Counted from the stretch's first letter, positions 7,868-16,630 are shown. The stretch: DNA of 64,000 nt from Arthrobacter oryzae (GCF_030718995.1 NZ_CP132204.1:4340001-4404000); one strand, 5' to 3'. Numbers and translations are program-made. The notes: generated from the letters alone by a model not told the origin.

Positions 7868-8959
7868 TCAGGGTGTCTGGACGGATGCCACAACGGCATC
7901 GATGACCGCTTCGACCGGAACCTGTTCCGCCACCGCTTCGAAGCCGAGGATGATCCGGTGCCGGAGCACGCGGTGGGCCAGCGCCTTCACGTCCTCGGGA
8001 ATCACGTGGTCCCGGCCGTTGAGCAGCGCAACCGCGCGGGCGGCCTGGCTGAAGGCGATGCTGGCACGCGGGCTGGCCCCGAATTCGATGAAGCCCGCCA
8101 GTCGGGCGTCGATGTACTGTGCCGCGTTCCGGGTGACAAACACCAGGCCCACGATGTACCTGACGATCGCAGGATCGATGTAGACGCGCTTAACCAGTTC
8201 CTGCACCTCCGTGACCGCGTCCAGCGACGCGGCGGCGGCGGGGCGCTGCTCGTCGGTGAAGACGCCGGAGTCGATCCTGCGGATGATCTCAGCCTCTTCG
8301 GCCGGCGTCGGGTAGTCCAGGACGTCTTTGAGCATAAAGCGGTCCATCTGCGCCTCGGGCAGCAGGTAGGTGCCCTCCTGCTCGATGGGGTTTTGCGTCG
8401 CCAGCACAAGGAACGGGGCAGGCAGCCGGTGCACCACTCCCCCGATGGAGGTCTGCCTCTCCTGCATCGCTTCCAGCATGGCGCTCTGCGTTTTCGCACT
8501 GGACCGGTTGATCTCGTCCAGGAGCACGATATTGGCGTGGACCGGTCCCAGCTGGGTGACGAACGTGCCTTTTGCGGCATCATAGATCTGCGTGCCCACG
8601 ATGTCGCTGGGCAGCAGGTCCGGGGTGCACTGAATCCGCCGGAATTCCGCACTGACAGTCTCTGCTACGGTCTGCGCGGCGGTGGTCTTCGCCAGGCCGG
8701 GGACGCTTTCGAGCAGGATGTGGCCGCCGGTCATGAGCCCGACCAGCAGCGATTCCCGCAGCCGCGCCTGCCCCACCACCTTCGCGTCGAAGCTGCGCGA
8801 GATGCCCGTCATGACCTGCAGCGCCCGTGCCAGTTCCGCCGCTTCGATCCGGACCGAGCCCGTCGTCTGAAGCACTCGAAATCCCCCTGGTTTCTGTTCC
8901 TGGCCGGCGGCTGCTGCTGCCGGTTGGCCGGCGGGCATAACATGTCCGCCACGGGCCAT
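7868..8959 (-). CDS. MoxR-family AAA+ ATPase
   Basis: This AAA+ ATPase of the MoxR family heads the Bat operon. The P-loop reads SVPGLAKTT, Walker B reads IVLLDEINRSSAKTQSAM, and sensor 1 lies in VLATQNPIEQEGTYLLPEAQ. C-terminal lid residues follow. MoxR proteins hydrolyse ATP to remodel or load metal or cofactors onto VWA-domain partners, and two such partners are encoded downstream. Three in-frame starts are possible: GTG at 8989, ATG at 8959 and ATG at 8938. I favour 8959 (GGA 5-6 nt upstream), because the 8989 codon lies inside a perfect palindrome. ATG at 8938 with GGCGGA six bases upstream remains a good alternative. Confidence 0.92.
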   Translation of the reverse strand: MARGGHVMPAGQPAAAAAGQEQKPGGFRVLQTTGSVRIEAAELARALQVMTGISRSFDAKVVGQARLRESLLVGLMTGGHILLESVPGLAKTTAAQTVAETVSAEFRRIQCTPDLLPSDIVGTQIYDAAKGTFVTQLGPVHANIVLLDEINRSSAKTQSAMLEAMQERQTSIGGVVHRLPAPFLVLATQNPIEQEGTYLLPEAQMDRFMLKDVLDYPTPAEEAEIIRRIDSGVFTDEQRPAAAASLDAVTEVQELVKRVYIDPAIVRYIVGLVFVTRNAAQYIDARLAGFIEFGASPRASIAFSQAARAVALLNGRDHVIPEDVKALAHRVLRHRIILGFEAVAEQVPVEAVIDAVVASVQTP

Positions 8960-8985
8960 ACTATCCAAGCCGTGCCCCGAAGATT

Positions 8986-9013
8986 CCACAATGGGGAGCC
9001 CTCCCCATTGTGG
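8986..9013. promoter_or_regulatory. Perfect 13-2-13 inverted repeat between moxR and a divergent small ORF (candidate operator)
   Basis: CCACAATGGGGAG is followed by CC and then its exact reverse complement CTCCCCATTGTGG. The site lies between the moxR start (8959 or 8938) and the divergent ORF at 9038. It has no U-run on either side, and no gene ends here. A dimeric repressor or activator site is therefore more likely than a terminator. The cognate regulator is not identifiable. Confidence 0.55.
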
Positions 9014-9037
9014 GCCGTGCAGGTCTATCCTGATGGC

Positions 9038-9241
9038 ATGATTCAGCTTCCAGCCAGTTACCAGGAGTATCTCGCCGGCAAGAGCGAGAGTTTCATCAAC
9101 ACCGTCCGGCCGATCCTCATGCAGTCAGCGGCCGACAAGTTGCACGGCGTCAGGGTCCTGTACAACCCCGGCCCCACCGGCCACCAGGCCCACCTGGACG
9201 ACACCATCCCGTTCGGAACCGTGGTCGAAGACATCGACTGA
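9038..9241 (+). CDS. Small conserved-looking hypothetical protein (67 aa)
   Basis: The predicted 67-aa protein begins MIQLPASYQEYLAGKSESF and ends GTVVEDID. Composition is balanced, with a strong third-position GC bias and no low-complexity run, which supports real coding. No membrane segment, signal peptide or known motif is visible. A GTG 7 codons upstream (9017) is an alternative start (VQVYPDGM). Neither start has a strong ribosome site. It is transcribed away from moxR, with the 28-bp palindrome in between, so one regulator might control both. It ends 9 bp before the convergent ABC permease gene. I do not recognise the family and assign no function. Confidence 0.55.
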   Translation: MIQLPASYQEYLAGKSESFINTVRPILMQSAADKLHGVRVLYNPGPTGHQAHLDDTIPFGTVVEDID

Positions 9242-9249
9242 AGGCCGGC

Positions 9250-10080
9250 TTAGCCCTTCACCGCTCCGGACAGCGCAAAGGATCCGCCGGCCCCCCGTGC
9301 CACCAGGACGTAGAGGACCAGGACCGGAACCGAATAGAGGATGGAGAACGCGGCCAGCTGGCCGTAGGCAATAGCGCCGTGCTGTCCGAAGAAGCTGAAG
9401 ATCGAGACTGATGCAGGCTGCTTTGACGGCGACAGCAACAGGATGAACGGGACGAAGAAGTTCCCCCAGGTCTGGATGAAAACGAAGATGAACACCACCC
9501 CCAGGCCTTGGCGCATGAGCGGCAGCACCACGGCACGCAGGGCGGTGAGCCCGGAAGCTCCGTCCACCCACGCCGCCTCCTCCAGCGAAACGGGAACCGC
9601 GTCCATGAAATTCTTGGTCATCCAGATGGCCATGGGCAACGCTGTCGCTGCCATGAAGAGGACCGTGGCCGGCAGCGAGTCGAGCAGCCGCAGCTGGACG
9701 AACAGGCCGTAGACGGGCACCATGATGGCCGTGACCGGCAGGCAGGTTCCGCAGAGGATCGAATACATGAACGGCCGGTTGAACCTGGACTGGAAACGGG
9801 ACAGCGGGTAGGCAGCCAGTACGGCAGCCGCCACGGTCAGCGTCGCCGTCCCGCCGGAAAGCAGGAGGCTGTTCCAGAGCGGCCTGAGCAACAGCTCCGG
9901 CGTGAGGACGGCGGAGAAATTTGTCAGCGACGCGCTGGCCGGCAGCCGGGTCTGGTACCCCGCCTCTGCGTCCAGCGAACCAAACACGAGCCACAGCAGC
10001 GGCAGGATGAAGCAGGCGCCGATCAGCAGCAGCGCCGCATCTGCGGGACCCCGTGCCCGGCGGCGGCCCGCCGTCGTCAT
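9250..10080 (-). CDS. Carbohydrate ABC transporter permease (MalG/second-permease type)
   Basis: This 276-aa integral membrane protein has about six hydrophobic segments. The cytoplasmic EAA loop reads EEAAWVDGASGLTALRAVVL near residue 165, the contact point for the ATPase. It belongs to the CUT1-type sugar importer permeases. Its start overlaps the stop of the first permease by ATGA (10077-10080). Together with the upstream permease and lipoprotein it forms the membrane part of a sugar importer. No ATP-binding subunit is encoded nearby. The substrate cannot be inferred from sequence alone; the ROK regulator upstream suggests a carbohydrate. Confidence 0.93.
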   Translation of the reverse strand: MTTAGRRRARGPADAALLLIGACFILPLLWLVFGSLDAEAGYQTRLPASASLTNFSAVLTPELLLRPLWNSLLLSGGTATLTVAAAVLAAYPLSRFQSRFNRPFMYSILCGTCLPVTAIMVPVYGLFVQLRLLDSLPATVLFMAATALPMAIWMTKNFMDAVPVSLEEAAWVDGASGLTALRAVVLPLMRQGLGVVFIFVFIQTWGNFFVPFILLLSPSKQPASVSIFSFFGQHGAIAYGQLAAFSILYSVPVLVLYVLVARGAGGSFALSGAVKG

Positions 10081-10958
10081 CGTTTGTCGCCTTTCAGCAG
10101 CCGCACATAGGCAATGCCGAACACGAGTCCCAGCACAATGAGCACCGTGGCAATGGCGGTGCCGTAGCCGATGTCGCCAAACTTGAAGGCCTCCTGGTAG
10201 GCCAGGACAGGCAAGGTGGTGCTTGCGTTGGACGGTCCGCCGGCCGTCATCACCCAGATCAGGGTAAAGACTGCCAGGGTCTGCAGCGTCACCAGCATCA
10301 GGTTGGTGGCGATGCTGGACCTGATCAGCGGGAGGGTGATGAACACCAGGCGCTGCCAGCCCGCGGCGCCGTCCATGAGGGCGGCTTCGGAGATGTCCTG
10401 TGGCACGTCGGCGAGGGCCGCCCGGTACACGAGCATGGAGAACGCGGTGCCGCGCCAGATGTTGGCCAGCACCACGGCCACCATGGGGTAGGCATAGAGC
10501 CAGTCGGCACCCGCAACCCCTGCCCCGCCGAGCAGTTGGTTGAGCGTCCCGTCCTTGCTGAAATAGGCGTAGGCGGCGAACGCGGCAACAATCTCGGGGA
10601 GCACCCAGGCCGCCACCACCGCGGTGCCCACGGCAGCTGAGACGGGCTTCCGGGCGCGGGTCATGAGACCGGCGATCAGAAGTCCCAGCAGGTTCTGGCC
10701 CACCACCGCGGATGCCACAACAAAGACGATTGTCAGGACGACTGACGCCGGGAAGGCGGAGTCACTGAGCAGCCGTGCGTAATTCTCGACGCCGATCCAG
10801 GCCGGGTTCCTGGCGTTGCGTCCGGTGAGAGCCGCATTGGTGAAGGAGGCGTGGAATGACCACAGAACGGGCGCCGCCAGGAATAGGAGGATCAGCAGGA
10901 CCGACGGCACAACCGGCAGCAGCCGGAGCTGCTGCCGGACCGTTTTTCGTTCACCCAT
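10077..10958 (-). CDS. Carbohydrate ABC transporter permease (MalF/UgpA type)
   Basis: This 293-aa permease starts MGERKTVRQQLRLLPVVPSV and has six predicted membrane helices. Its EAA motif reads EAALMDGAAGWQRLVFITLP around residue 190. This is the first permease of a CUT1 importer and is expected to heterodimerise with the downstream permease. It starts 3 bp after the stop of the solute-binding protein gene, so the three genes form one transcript. The sugar substrate is unknown. Confidence 0.93.
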   Translation of the reverse strand: MGERKTVRQQLRLLPVVPSVLLILLFLAAPVLWSFHASFTNAALTGRNARNPAWIGVENYARLLSDSAFPASVVLTIVFVVASAVVGQNLLGLLIAGLMTRARKPVSAAVGTAVVAAWVLPEIVAAFAAYAYFSKDGTLNQLLGGAGVAGADWLYAYPMVAVVLANIWRGTAFSMLVYRAALADVPQDISEAALMDGAAGWQRLVFITLPLIRSSIATNLMLVTLQTLAVFTLIWVMTAGGPSNASTTLPVLAYQEAFKFGDIGYGTAIATVLIVLGLVFGIAYVRLLKGDKR

Positions 10959-10961
10959 GCG

Positions 10962-12317
10962 TTATTTCTGCAGGACCTTGGCGTCACCCACCTGGTCCCT
11001 GACGGTCTTGTCGTACTGCTCCGCGGCCTCCTGTGGCGAGAGGGCACCGGTGATCACGGCTTCCGTGGCAACCTGCACCGCGACGGAGATCCGTGGATAG
11101 TCCGCTGTGGCAGGGCGGTAGTGGGTGACGGAGACGAGCTCGGATACGTCCTTGACGAACGGGTTGGCCGCCAAATATTCGGGTTCGGCCGCGACGTCGG
11201 TCCGGACCGCGATCTGGGAACCCGACACCGTGAATGCCAGAGAGTTTTTCTTACTCAGGGCCTCGGTAAGGAACTTGAACGCCAGGTCCGGGTTCTTCGA
11301 GTCCGCCCCGACGGCCAGCGTCCAGCCGCCGGACATGCTGACGCCGCCGGGTTCCTGGCCCCGCTGGGTGGGGAACCTCGCCACGCCCATGTCCTCCCCG
11401 TAGCCGGCCCACTCGTAGTTGCCGCCCTTCTGCCAGAACGACGGGGTATAGGAACCCTCCACTGTTGCCCCCATTTTGCCTTGCGGCAGCCACTCGCCGA
11501 AAACCTTCTTCCAGACGTTGGCGTCGAGCGCTTCGGCAGGAGTGACGGCAAGTCCTTCGTCGTAGAGGGTTTTCAGGAAGGTCAGTGAATCCTTGAACCC
11601 CTGCGAGCCAATGACCCACTTCTTCTCCTGCTGGTCATACAGTTCACTGTCCGTACCGTAGAGCAGTTCGTAGAAGCTCTGCATCACGGTGCCCTCGCCG
11701 GTGGCCTTGCCGGCATACATGTGGAACGGGACCAGTGAAGGGTCCGCGGCCTTCATCTTGCGGGCGGCGTCGAGGATTTCGTCCCAGCTCCGGGGCTGCC
11801 ACGGAACGGCAATACCTGCCTTTTCCAGGACCTTCTTGTTGTACCAGATGGCGCGGGTGTCGGTTCCCAGCGGCACCGCGTAGATGCCGCCGTCGTCCCC
11901 GGTGCCGGCAGCCTTGGCGGCCTCGTTGTACAGCTTCCAGTCGTCCCATTTTTCGAGGTAGCTGTCCAGTTTCAGGAGGTACCCGGCGTCGACGTCGGAC
12001 CGTACTTTGAACGTGTCCTCGTAGAAGACGTCCGGGGCTGTCTCGGGCGACCTGAGGGCCAGCGCCAGCTTGGTGCCGTAATCGTCGTCGTTGGCCTCGA
12101 TGGGCTGCAGTTCCACCGTGGTGCCCTGGTTGGCGGCTTCGAAGTCCTTCTTGGCGTCCTTGAACAGGGTGTCAAGGGCAGTGAACGAATCGGTCTTTTG
12201 GTAGACGATCTTCAGGGTCCGGTTTTCGGCGGCGGGCTGTTCCGCGGAACAGGCTGCTGTGGCCAGCAGCGCTGCCGCCGACAAAAGCGCTACAAGGATT
12301 CTGGCAGGGCGGTGCAT
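10962..12317 (-). CDS. Extracellular solute-binding lipoprotein of the sugar ABC importer
   Basis: This 451-aa protein begins MHRPARILVALLSAAALLA and has the lipobox LLATAAC, so Cys23 should be lipidated after signal peptidase II cleavage. The mature part looks like a family 1 (MalE-like) binding protein, with KVLEKAGIAVPWQPRSWDEI, WAGYGEDMGVARFPTQRG and a C-terminal AAEQYDKTVRDQ segment. It would capture a sugar at the membrane surface and pass it to the two permeases encoded downstream. The ROK regulator gene lies upstream in the same direction, with a 116-bp gap probably holding the promoter and operator. Confidence 0.93.
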   Translation of the reverse strand: MHRPARILVALLSAAALLATAACSAEQPAAENRTLKIVYQKTDSFTALDTLFKDAKKDFEAANQGTTVELQPIEANDDDYGTKLALALRSPETAPDVFYEDTFKVRSDVDAGYLLKLDSYLEKWDDWKLYNEAAKAAGTGDDGGIYAVPLGTDTRAIWYNKKVLEKAGIAVPWQPRSWDEILDAARKMKAADPSLVPFHMYAGKATGEGTVMQSFYELLYGTDSELYDQQEKKWVIGSQGFKDSLTFLKTLYDEGLAVTPAEALDANVWKKVFGEWLPQGKMGATVEGSYTPSFWQKGGNYEWAGYGEDMGVARFPTQRGQEPGGVSMSGGWTLAVGADSKNPDLAFKFLTEALSKKNSLAFTVSGSQIAVRTDVAAEPEYLAANPFVKDVSELVSVTHYRPATADYPRISVAVQVATEAVITGALSPQEAAEQYDKTVRDQVGDAKVLQK

Positions 12318-12433
12318 GACGCTCCAATCTTCGAGCGGCTGCAGCCCCCAATGTCCTCCAGCTGGCCCCAGCCTTTAGCCGATATGCAATTTCAGGTTAG
12401 TGCTTAGTGCAGGCAACGTGGCGGGGCGCGGCT

Positions 12434-13687
12434 TCAGCCTTCCAGCAGCAGCCGCTGGGCGCGTGGAGCCAGCGTATGCTCGAGCACAAGGCAGGCAGCC
12501 CCGATGGCACCCACGTCCTCCCCCACGCCGGTCCCCACAACTTCTACATCGTGGATCTGGCGGGCCGCACTGTTCTCCTCCACCAGCCGGGGAACGCGGT
12601 CCAGGTACCTCCGTGAGAGGAGCGTCCAGAAGGGGCCGCCGAAGACCACCCGCTCGACGTCGAGGGTGTTCGTGACCACGGCTACCGCCCGGGCCACCAG
12701 GGCTGCGGAGTGATCAAGGATCTCCGCCGCCTTGCCGTTGCCGGCGTCCGCTTCGTCGCAGAGCCTCGCAAAGCTTGCCTGGATATCCGGGGCTCCGGAG
12801 GGATGACGGACAACGTCGAGCACGCCGGCGGCTTCAGCCTGCGCCACGAGGACCTGCGGGATGGCGGTTGATTTCACGCATCCCCGGAGTCCGCAGTCGC
12901 AGGGCGCACCGTCCGGGTCCACGATGATGTGCCCGATTTCACCGGCGTTGCCCGAGGTTCCGCGGACCACTTCGTCGTTGAGGACGATGCCGCAGCCGAT
13001 GCCGGTGCCCATGTACATAAAGACGAAACTTCCGGAGCCGCTGGGACCGCCCGCCCAGGTTTCTGCCACCGCGGCGCTGGTGACGTCCTTGTCCACCAGG
13101 GTGGACAGCCCGGTGGCCTCCGCGAGGGCGTCTCGCAGGGGCACACGATCCCAGCCGAGCAGGAGGGGCGGATCTACGACGGTGCCCTCTTCCAGGTTGA
13201 TGGGGCCGGGTGCGGCCACGCCAAGTCCGGCAATCTTGTCCGGGTCCACTCCGGAGACAGCCACGAGGTCCTTGATTTCGGCGGCAATGGTCGCGATGAT
13301 CCCCTCAGGGTCGCTCCCGCCGGGAGTGTTGATCCGTGAGTGCCGGACAACGGACCCCACGAGGTCAAGGACCACGAACGTGGTGACGGCAGGATCCAGA
13401 TGCACACCAACGGCGTACATTCCGGCGGGGTTCAGCCTGAGGATGGTGCGGGGCTTCCCTGGCCCGCTCCCTTCCTTCCCGGCTTCGACAATGAGGTTTT
13501 GGTCCAGCAGGCGGCGCGAGATGTTGGAGATGGTCTGCGGGGAAAGTCCGACGATCTGGGCGAGTTCCACCCGGCTGAGTCCCCCAGAAGAACGCCTGAT
13601 GGCGTCCAGAATCACCGTGAGATTGAAGTCCCCCATACGGGGCAAATTTGTTCCGCGCCTCGGCGATGGCGTGCGGATCTCAGTCAC
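12434..13687 (-). CDS. ROK-family transcriptional regulator
   Basis: The 417-aa protein begins GTG-ACT-GAG-ATC, with AGGGGA five bases upstream. This start was preferred to a 10-codon longer one. An N-terminal winged helix-turn-helix (SRVELAQIVGLSPQTISNIS, about residues 38-57) precedes a sugar-kinase-like ROK domain. Motifs include GLGVAAPGPIN, GTGIGCGIVLN and the zinc site CDCGLRGCVKS. The usual Glu after GC is replaced by Lys/Val in this copy. ROK repressors bind sugars or sugar phosphates and control adjacent transport genes, so this protein probably regulates the ABC importer next to it. The inducer is not known. Confidence 0.92.
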   Translation of the reverse strand: MTEIRTPSPRRGTNLPRMGDFNLTVILDAIRRSSGGLSRVELAQIVGLSPQTISNISRRLLDQNLIVEAGKEGSGPGKPRTILRLNPAGMYAVGVHLDPAVTTFVVLDLVGSVVRHSRINTPGGSDPEGIIATIAAEIKDLVAVSGVDPDKIAGLGVAAPGPINLEEGTVVDPPLLLGWDRVPLRDALAEATGLSTLVDKDVTSAAVAETWAGGPSGSGSFVFMYMGTGIGCGIVLNDEVVRGTSGNAGEIGHIIVDPDGAPCDCGLRGCVKSTAIPQVLVAQAEAAGVLDVVRHPSGAPDIQASFARLCDEADAGNGKAAEILDHSAALVARAVAVVTNTLDVERVVFGGPFWTLLSRRYLDRVPRLVEENSAARQIHDVEVVGTGVGEDVGAIGAACLVLEHTLAPRAQRLLLEG

Positions 13688-13774
13688 GGATTCCCCTAAA
13701 CATCTTCGGTTATGCACTGCTGATGGTTGAATCGTACGTTACCTGCGGGCGCGGCGGTACGCCCACACGCGGAC

Positions 13775-14929
13775 TTAAGCCACACCAGGTCCCGTGCGTC
13801 CCGTGCTGACCGCGACCGTGAACTTGGCGTTCCTGCCCGCGACACGGGTGGGACCGACAAAGCGTTCCAGTGCCGGGAGGTATTGCAGGTGGCTGTTGTA
13901 CACGGTCCAGAGCTCTCCGCCCGGCGCCAGCACCCTTCCGGCAGCCCGGAACATCTTGAGCCCCGCCCCGGCATGGACGCTGGCTCCGAGGTGAAAGGGC
14001 GGATTCAGCAGGATGAGGTCGGCGCTTCCGTCCGGCAGGGAGCCCATGGCATCGTCCTGGAGGACGGTGATCCGGCCGGCAAGTCCGTTGGCCTCCGAGG
14101 TGGCCCGTGCAGAGTCGACGGCGGCCGCTGACTGGTCCGTGGCCGTCACCTTCGATTCCGGATGGCTCCTGGCATACATGGCGGCCAGGATGCCGGTCCC
14201 GCATCCGAGGTCCACCACGTTCCCGGCCGCCGGCATGTCCGGCAGGTACCTCAAGAGGAACCTGGTCCCGATATCGAGTTTGGTGCCGGCGAACACTGCC
14301 CCGCGGGCGCAGACTGTCAGGTCCAGTTCGCTGTTGCGGTCGGCCACCGGGAACGGTGGCAGGCCCGTGACGGGCCGGGCGTTCCGGGCCAGCAGGACCC
14401 TGGACTTCTGCCGGGCCAGCTGCGGCTGGACGTCGGCGAAATACCGTTGCAGCACGCTGTTCATGCCCAGGCTCATGTGCTTGACCCTGCCCCCGGCCAG
14501 CAGAACCGTGCCCGGAGCCGCGTAGCGGGCTACTGCATCGGCCGTTTCCTCCAGTTCGGCGAGCGTCTTGGGCAGCTGCAGCAGCACCACATCGACGTCG
14601 TCGAACAAGGCCGCACCGAGCGGCAGCTGGTCAAAGCCGGAAGCTATGTTGAGGTTTGCGGCGTTGTTGCGGAGTGCCCGCTCCCCCGTGATGAGGTCTT
14701 GGTGGACCTTCACGTTCCGGACCCCGTAAGCGGTAAGCGCACCCAGCGTCAGTGCCCCGTAGCGGTCCCCGATGACCGCTACGCGGCTGTCCGGCGAGAG
14801 CAGGTCGGACGCCGTTTCGAGCAGCAGCTTGTCAGTAGCATCCCAGGCCTGAAGGTTGGAGGCTTCAACATCCGGGAACCGGCGCAGGCCGGAGAGGATG
14901 GTGTCCAAGCTGTTGTCCGCCACGTGCAA
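13775..14929 (-). CDS. RsmC/RlmG-like rRNA guanine-N2 methyltransferase
   Basis: This 384-aa class I methyltransferase has two Rossmann-like halves, as in RsmC and RlmG. The C-terminal half carries the SAM motif NVVDLGCGTGILAA and the catalytic NPPFH typical of guanine-N2 methyltransferases acting on rRNA. The start is TTG with GAAGG seven bases upstream; the in-frame GTG two codons later has worse spacing. RsmC modifies 16S G1207 and RlmG 23S G1835, and sequence alone does not separate the two. The gene stands alone between the ROK regulator and the flavin monooxygenase-like gene. Confidence 0.85.
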   Translation of the reverse strand: MHVADNSLDTILSGLRRFPDVEASNLQAWDATDKLLLETASDLLSPDSRVAVIGDRYGALTLGALTAYGVRNVKVHQDLITGERALRNNAANLNIASGFDQLPLGAALFDDVDVVLLQLPKTLAELEETADAVARYAAPGTVLLAGGRVKHMSLGMNSVLQRYFADVQPQLARQKSRVLLARNARPVTGLPPFPVADRNSELDLTVCARGAVFAGTKLDIGTRFLLRYLPDMPAAGNVVDLGCGTGILAAMYARSHPESKVTATDQSAAAVDSARATSEANGLAGRITVLQDDAMGSLPDGSADLILLNPPFHLGASVHAGAGLKMFRAAGRVLAPGGELWTVYNSHLQYLPALERFVGPTRVAGRNAKFTVAVSTGRTGPGVA

Positions 14930-15042
14930 GCTGCCGCCTTCTTTGTCCGAATTATTCCGCTGGCCGGGAGGGTCCTCCGGGCGAAAAGTTACCCAGCAAA
15001 CCTACCGTGAAACGGCACCACCCGGGGCCGGGCGGCACCCCT

Positions 15043-16197
15043 TCAGGCCGACGGTGCTCCGTCGGGTCCGTGGCGCGCCAGCATCCGCACGATGCGGGCG
15101 ACTGCAGCCCTGCCCGCCCGGTTGGCGCCGATGGTGGACGACGACGGCCCGTAACCCACCAGGTGCACCCGTTCCTCCGCTGCCACCTGGGTCCCGTCCA
15201 TGGCGATGCCCCCTCCGCTGCCGCGCAAGTGCAACGGGGCAAGATGCTCCAGCTCCGCCCGGAAGCCGGTGGCCCAGAGGATCACGCCTGCAGCCAGGAA
15301 GCGTCCGTCAGCCAGCCGGACCCCGCCGGGTTCTATCGCCGTAAACATCTCCCGACGGTCCAGGGCGCCGCGCGCGGCGGCTGCACGCAGCGACGGGGTC
15401 CAGATCAGTCCCGTCACCGACACCACGCTCTGTGGAGGGAGCCCCTGCCGCACCCGCTCTTCAACGAGGGCGACGGCGTCATGCCCCGCTTTCTGGTCAA
15501 AACCGGCCTCGCGCCACACAGGTTCCCTGCGTGTGAACCAGCTTGTGGCGGTGACCTGGGAGATTTCATCGAGCAGGCCAACCGCCGATATGCCGCCGCC
15601 CACCACAATGACGTGCTGACCCCGGAAATCCTCTGCCGCCTCGTAGTCGGCCACATGCAGCTGACGGCCCCGGAACGTGGACTGGCCCGGGTAGATGGGC
15701 CAGAACGGCCTGGTCCAGGTGCCGGTGGCGTTGATGACCGCCCGTGCAGACCAGCTGCCCGCAGAAGATTCGATCCTGAGGCGTCCAAGGGGTTTGTTGT
15801 CTTCACGGGAGACCGAGCGGACCTTCACGGGCCGCAGGATGTTCAGCCCGAGCCCCTCCTCATAGTCCCCGAAGTAGCGTGAAAGGAATCTTGCACTTGG
15901 CTCGGCCGGGTCGACGTCCGGCTTGGGAATGCCGGGGAGGTCGCTGATGCCGTTGACTGTGGCCATCCGGAGGCTTTTCCAGCGGTGCCGCCACGCGCCG
16001 CCGGGTCCGGCTTCGCCGTCAAGGACAACGTAGGAGCCCGGTGCGTCCTGCACAACCGCGTCCGCGGCTTCTCCTGCGGGGCGGAAGCCGCGGCGCTGCA
16101 AATGGTACGCCGCGGACAAGCCGGCCTGGCCCGCGCCGATCACGACTACATCCGAGGCACGCAGTACCGCCGCCCGGGCGTCAGTGATTTCCGCCAC
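15043..16197 (-). CDS. FAD/NAD(P)-dependent flavin monooxygenase-like oxidoreductase
   Basis: This 384-aa protein has an N-terminal FAD-binding motif (VVVIGAGQAGLSAAYHLQRR, about residues 17-36) and a second nucleotide-binding motif (HVIVVGGGISAVGLLDEIS). A C-terminal ATGFR segment (ILWATGFRAELEHL) is seen in flavin-containing monooxygenase and TrkA-type oxidoreductases. It probably oxidises a small substrate using NAD(P)H and O2, but the substrate is unknown. Translation starts at GTG directly after the TAG stop of the upstream yjdM-like gene (TAG-GTG, no gap), so the two are co-transcribed. Confidence 0.85.
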   Translation of the reverse strand: MAEITDARAAVLRASDVVVIGAGQAGLSAAYHLQRRGFRPAGEAADAVVQDAPGSYVVLDGEAGPGGAWRHRWKSLRMATVNGISDLPGIPKPDVDPAEPSARFLSRYFGDYEEGLGLNILRPVKVRSVSREDNKPLGRLRIESSAGSWSARAVINATGTWTRPFWPIYPGQSTFRGRQLHVADYEAAEDFRGQHVIVVGGGISAVGLLDEISQVTATSWFTRREPVWREAGFDQKAGHDAVALVEERVRQGLPPQSVVSVTGLIWTPSLRAAAARGALDRREMFTAIEPGGVRLADGRFLAAGVILWATGFRAELEHLAPLHLRGSGGGIAMDGTQVAAEERVHLVGYGPSSSTIGANRAGRAAVARIVRMLARHGPDGAPSA

Positions 16198-16548
16198 CTA
16201 GACTTTTTTGACCACGCTGGACTTGAGCTGCATGGGACCGACGCCGTCCACCTTGCAGTCGATGTCATGGTCTCCCACGCCGTCCATGAGCCGGATGCCC
16301 CGGACTTTCGTCCCCACCTTGATGACCGTGGAACTTCCCTTGATCTTGAGGTCCTTAATGACCGTGACCGTGTCACCATCCGAGAGGAGGTTTCCCACCG
16401 CGTCCTTGACGACAGCTGCCGCCGCTTCGGAAGTTTCCGCGGCATCGGCGGACCACTCGTGGGCGCACTCCGGGCAGACCAGCAGTGCTCCCATCTCGTA
16501 GGTGTACTCGCTGGCGCACTCGGGGCAAGGGGGAAGGGATTCGTTCAC
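16198..16548 (-). CDS. YjdM/PhnA-family zinc-ribbon protein
   Basis: This 116-aa protein starts MNESLPPCPECASEYTYEMG. A four-Cys zinc ribbon follows (CPEC at residues 8-11, then VCPECAHEW), and a C-terminal SH3-like PhnA domain contains GNLLSDGDTVTVIKDLKIKG. The YjdM (PhnA) family was named from the E. coli alkylphosphonate region, but the molecular role is not established. It is encoded immediately before the flavin monooxygenase gene with no spacing. Length and motifs match the family well. Despite the name, nothing else here suggests phosphonate metabolism. Confidence 0.9.
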   Translation of the reverse strand: MNESLPPCPECASEYTYEMGALLVCPECAHEWSADAAETSEAAAAVVKDAVGNLLSDGDTVTVIKDLKIKGSSTVIKVGTKVRGIRLMDGVGDHDIDCKVDGVGPMQLKSSVVKKV

Positions 16549-16570
16549 GGTCCCATATTAGTCGAGCGTT

Positions 16571-16620
16571 AACAGCAGAAGCCGCGCTGGCCCGTCCTGG
16601 GGTGCGCGGCTTCTGCTGTT
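16571..16620 (-). terminator. Stem-loop after the distal tRNA-Ala gene
   Basis: A perfect 17-bp inverted repeat (AACAGCAGAAGCCGCGC and its complement, 16571-16587 and 16604-16620) has a 16-base loop. It lies 10 nt past the tRNA 3' end on the minus strand. There is no real U-run, so termination may be partial and could let transcription into the yjdM gene. Confidence 0.6.
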
Positions 16621-16630
16621 GAGATATGGG

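Noticed and set aside
13688..13774. Possible extra gene or operator between the ROK regulator and the methyltransferase gene
   Set aside because: Only 87 bp without a clear inverted repeat or frame; probably a promoter, but no boxes stand out.
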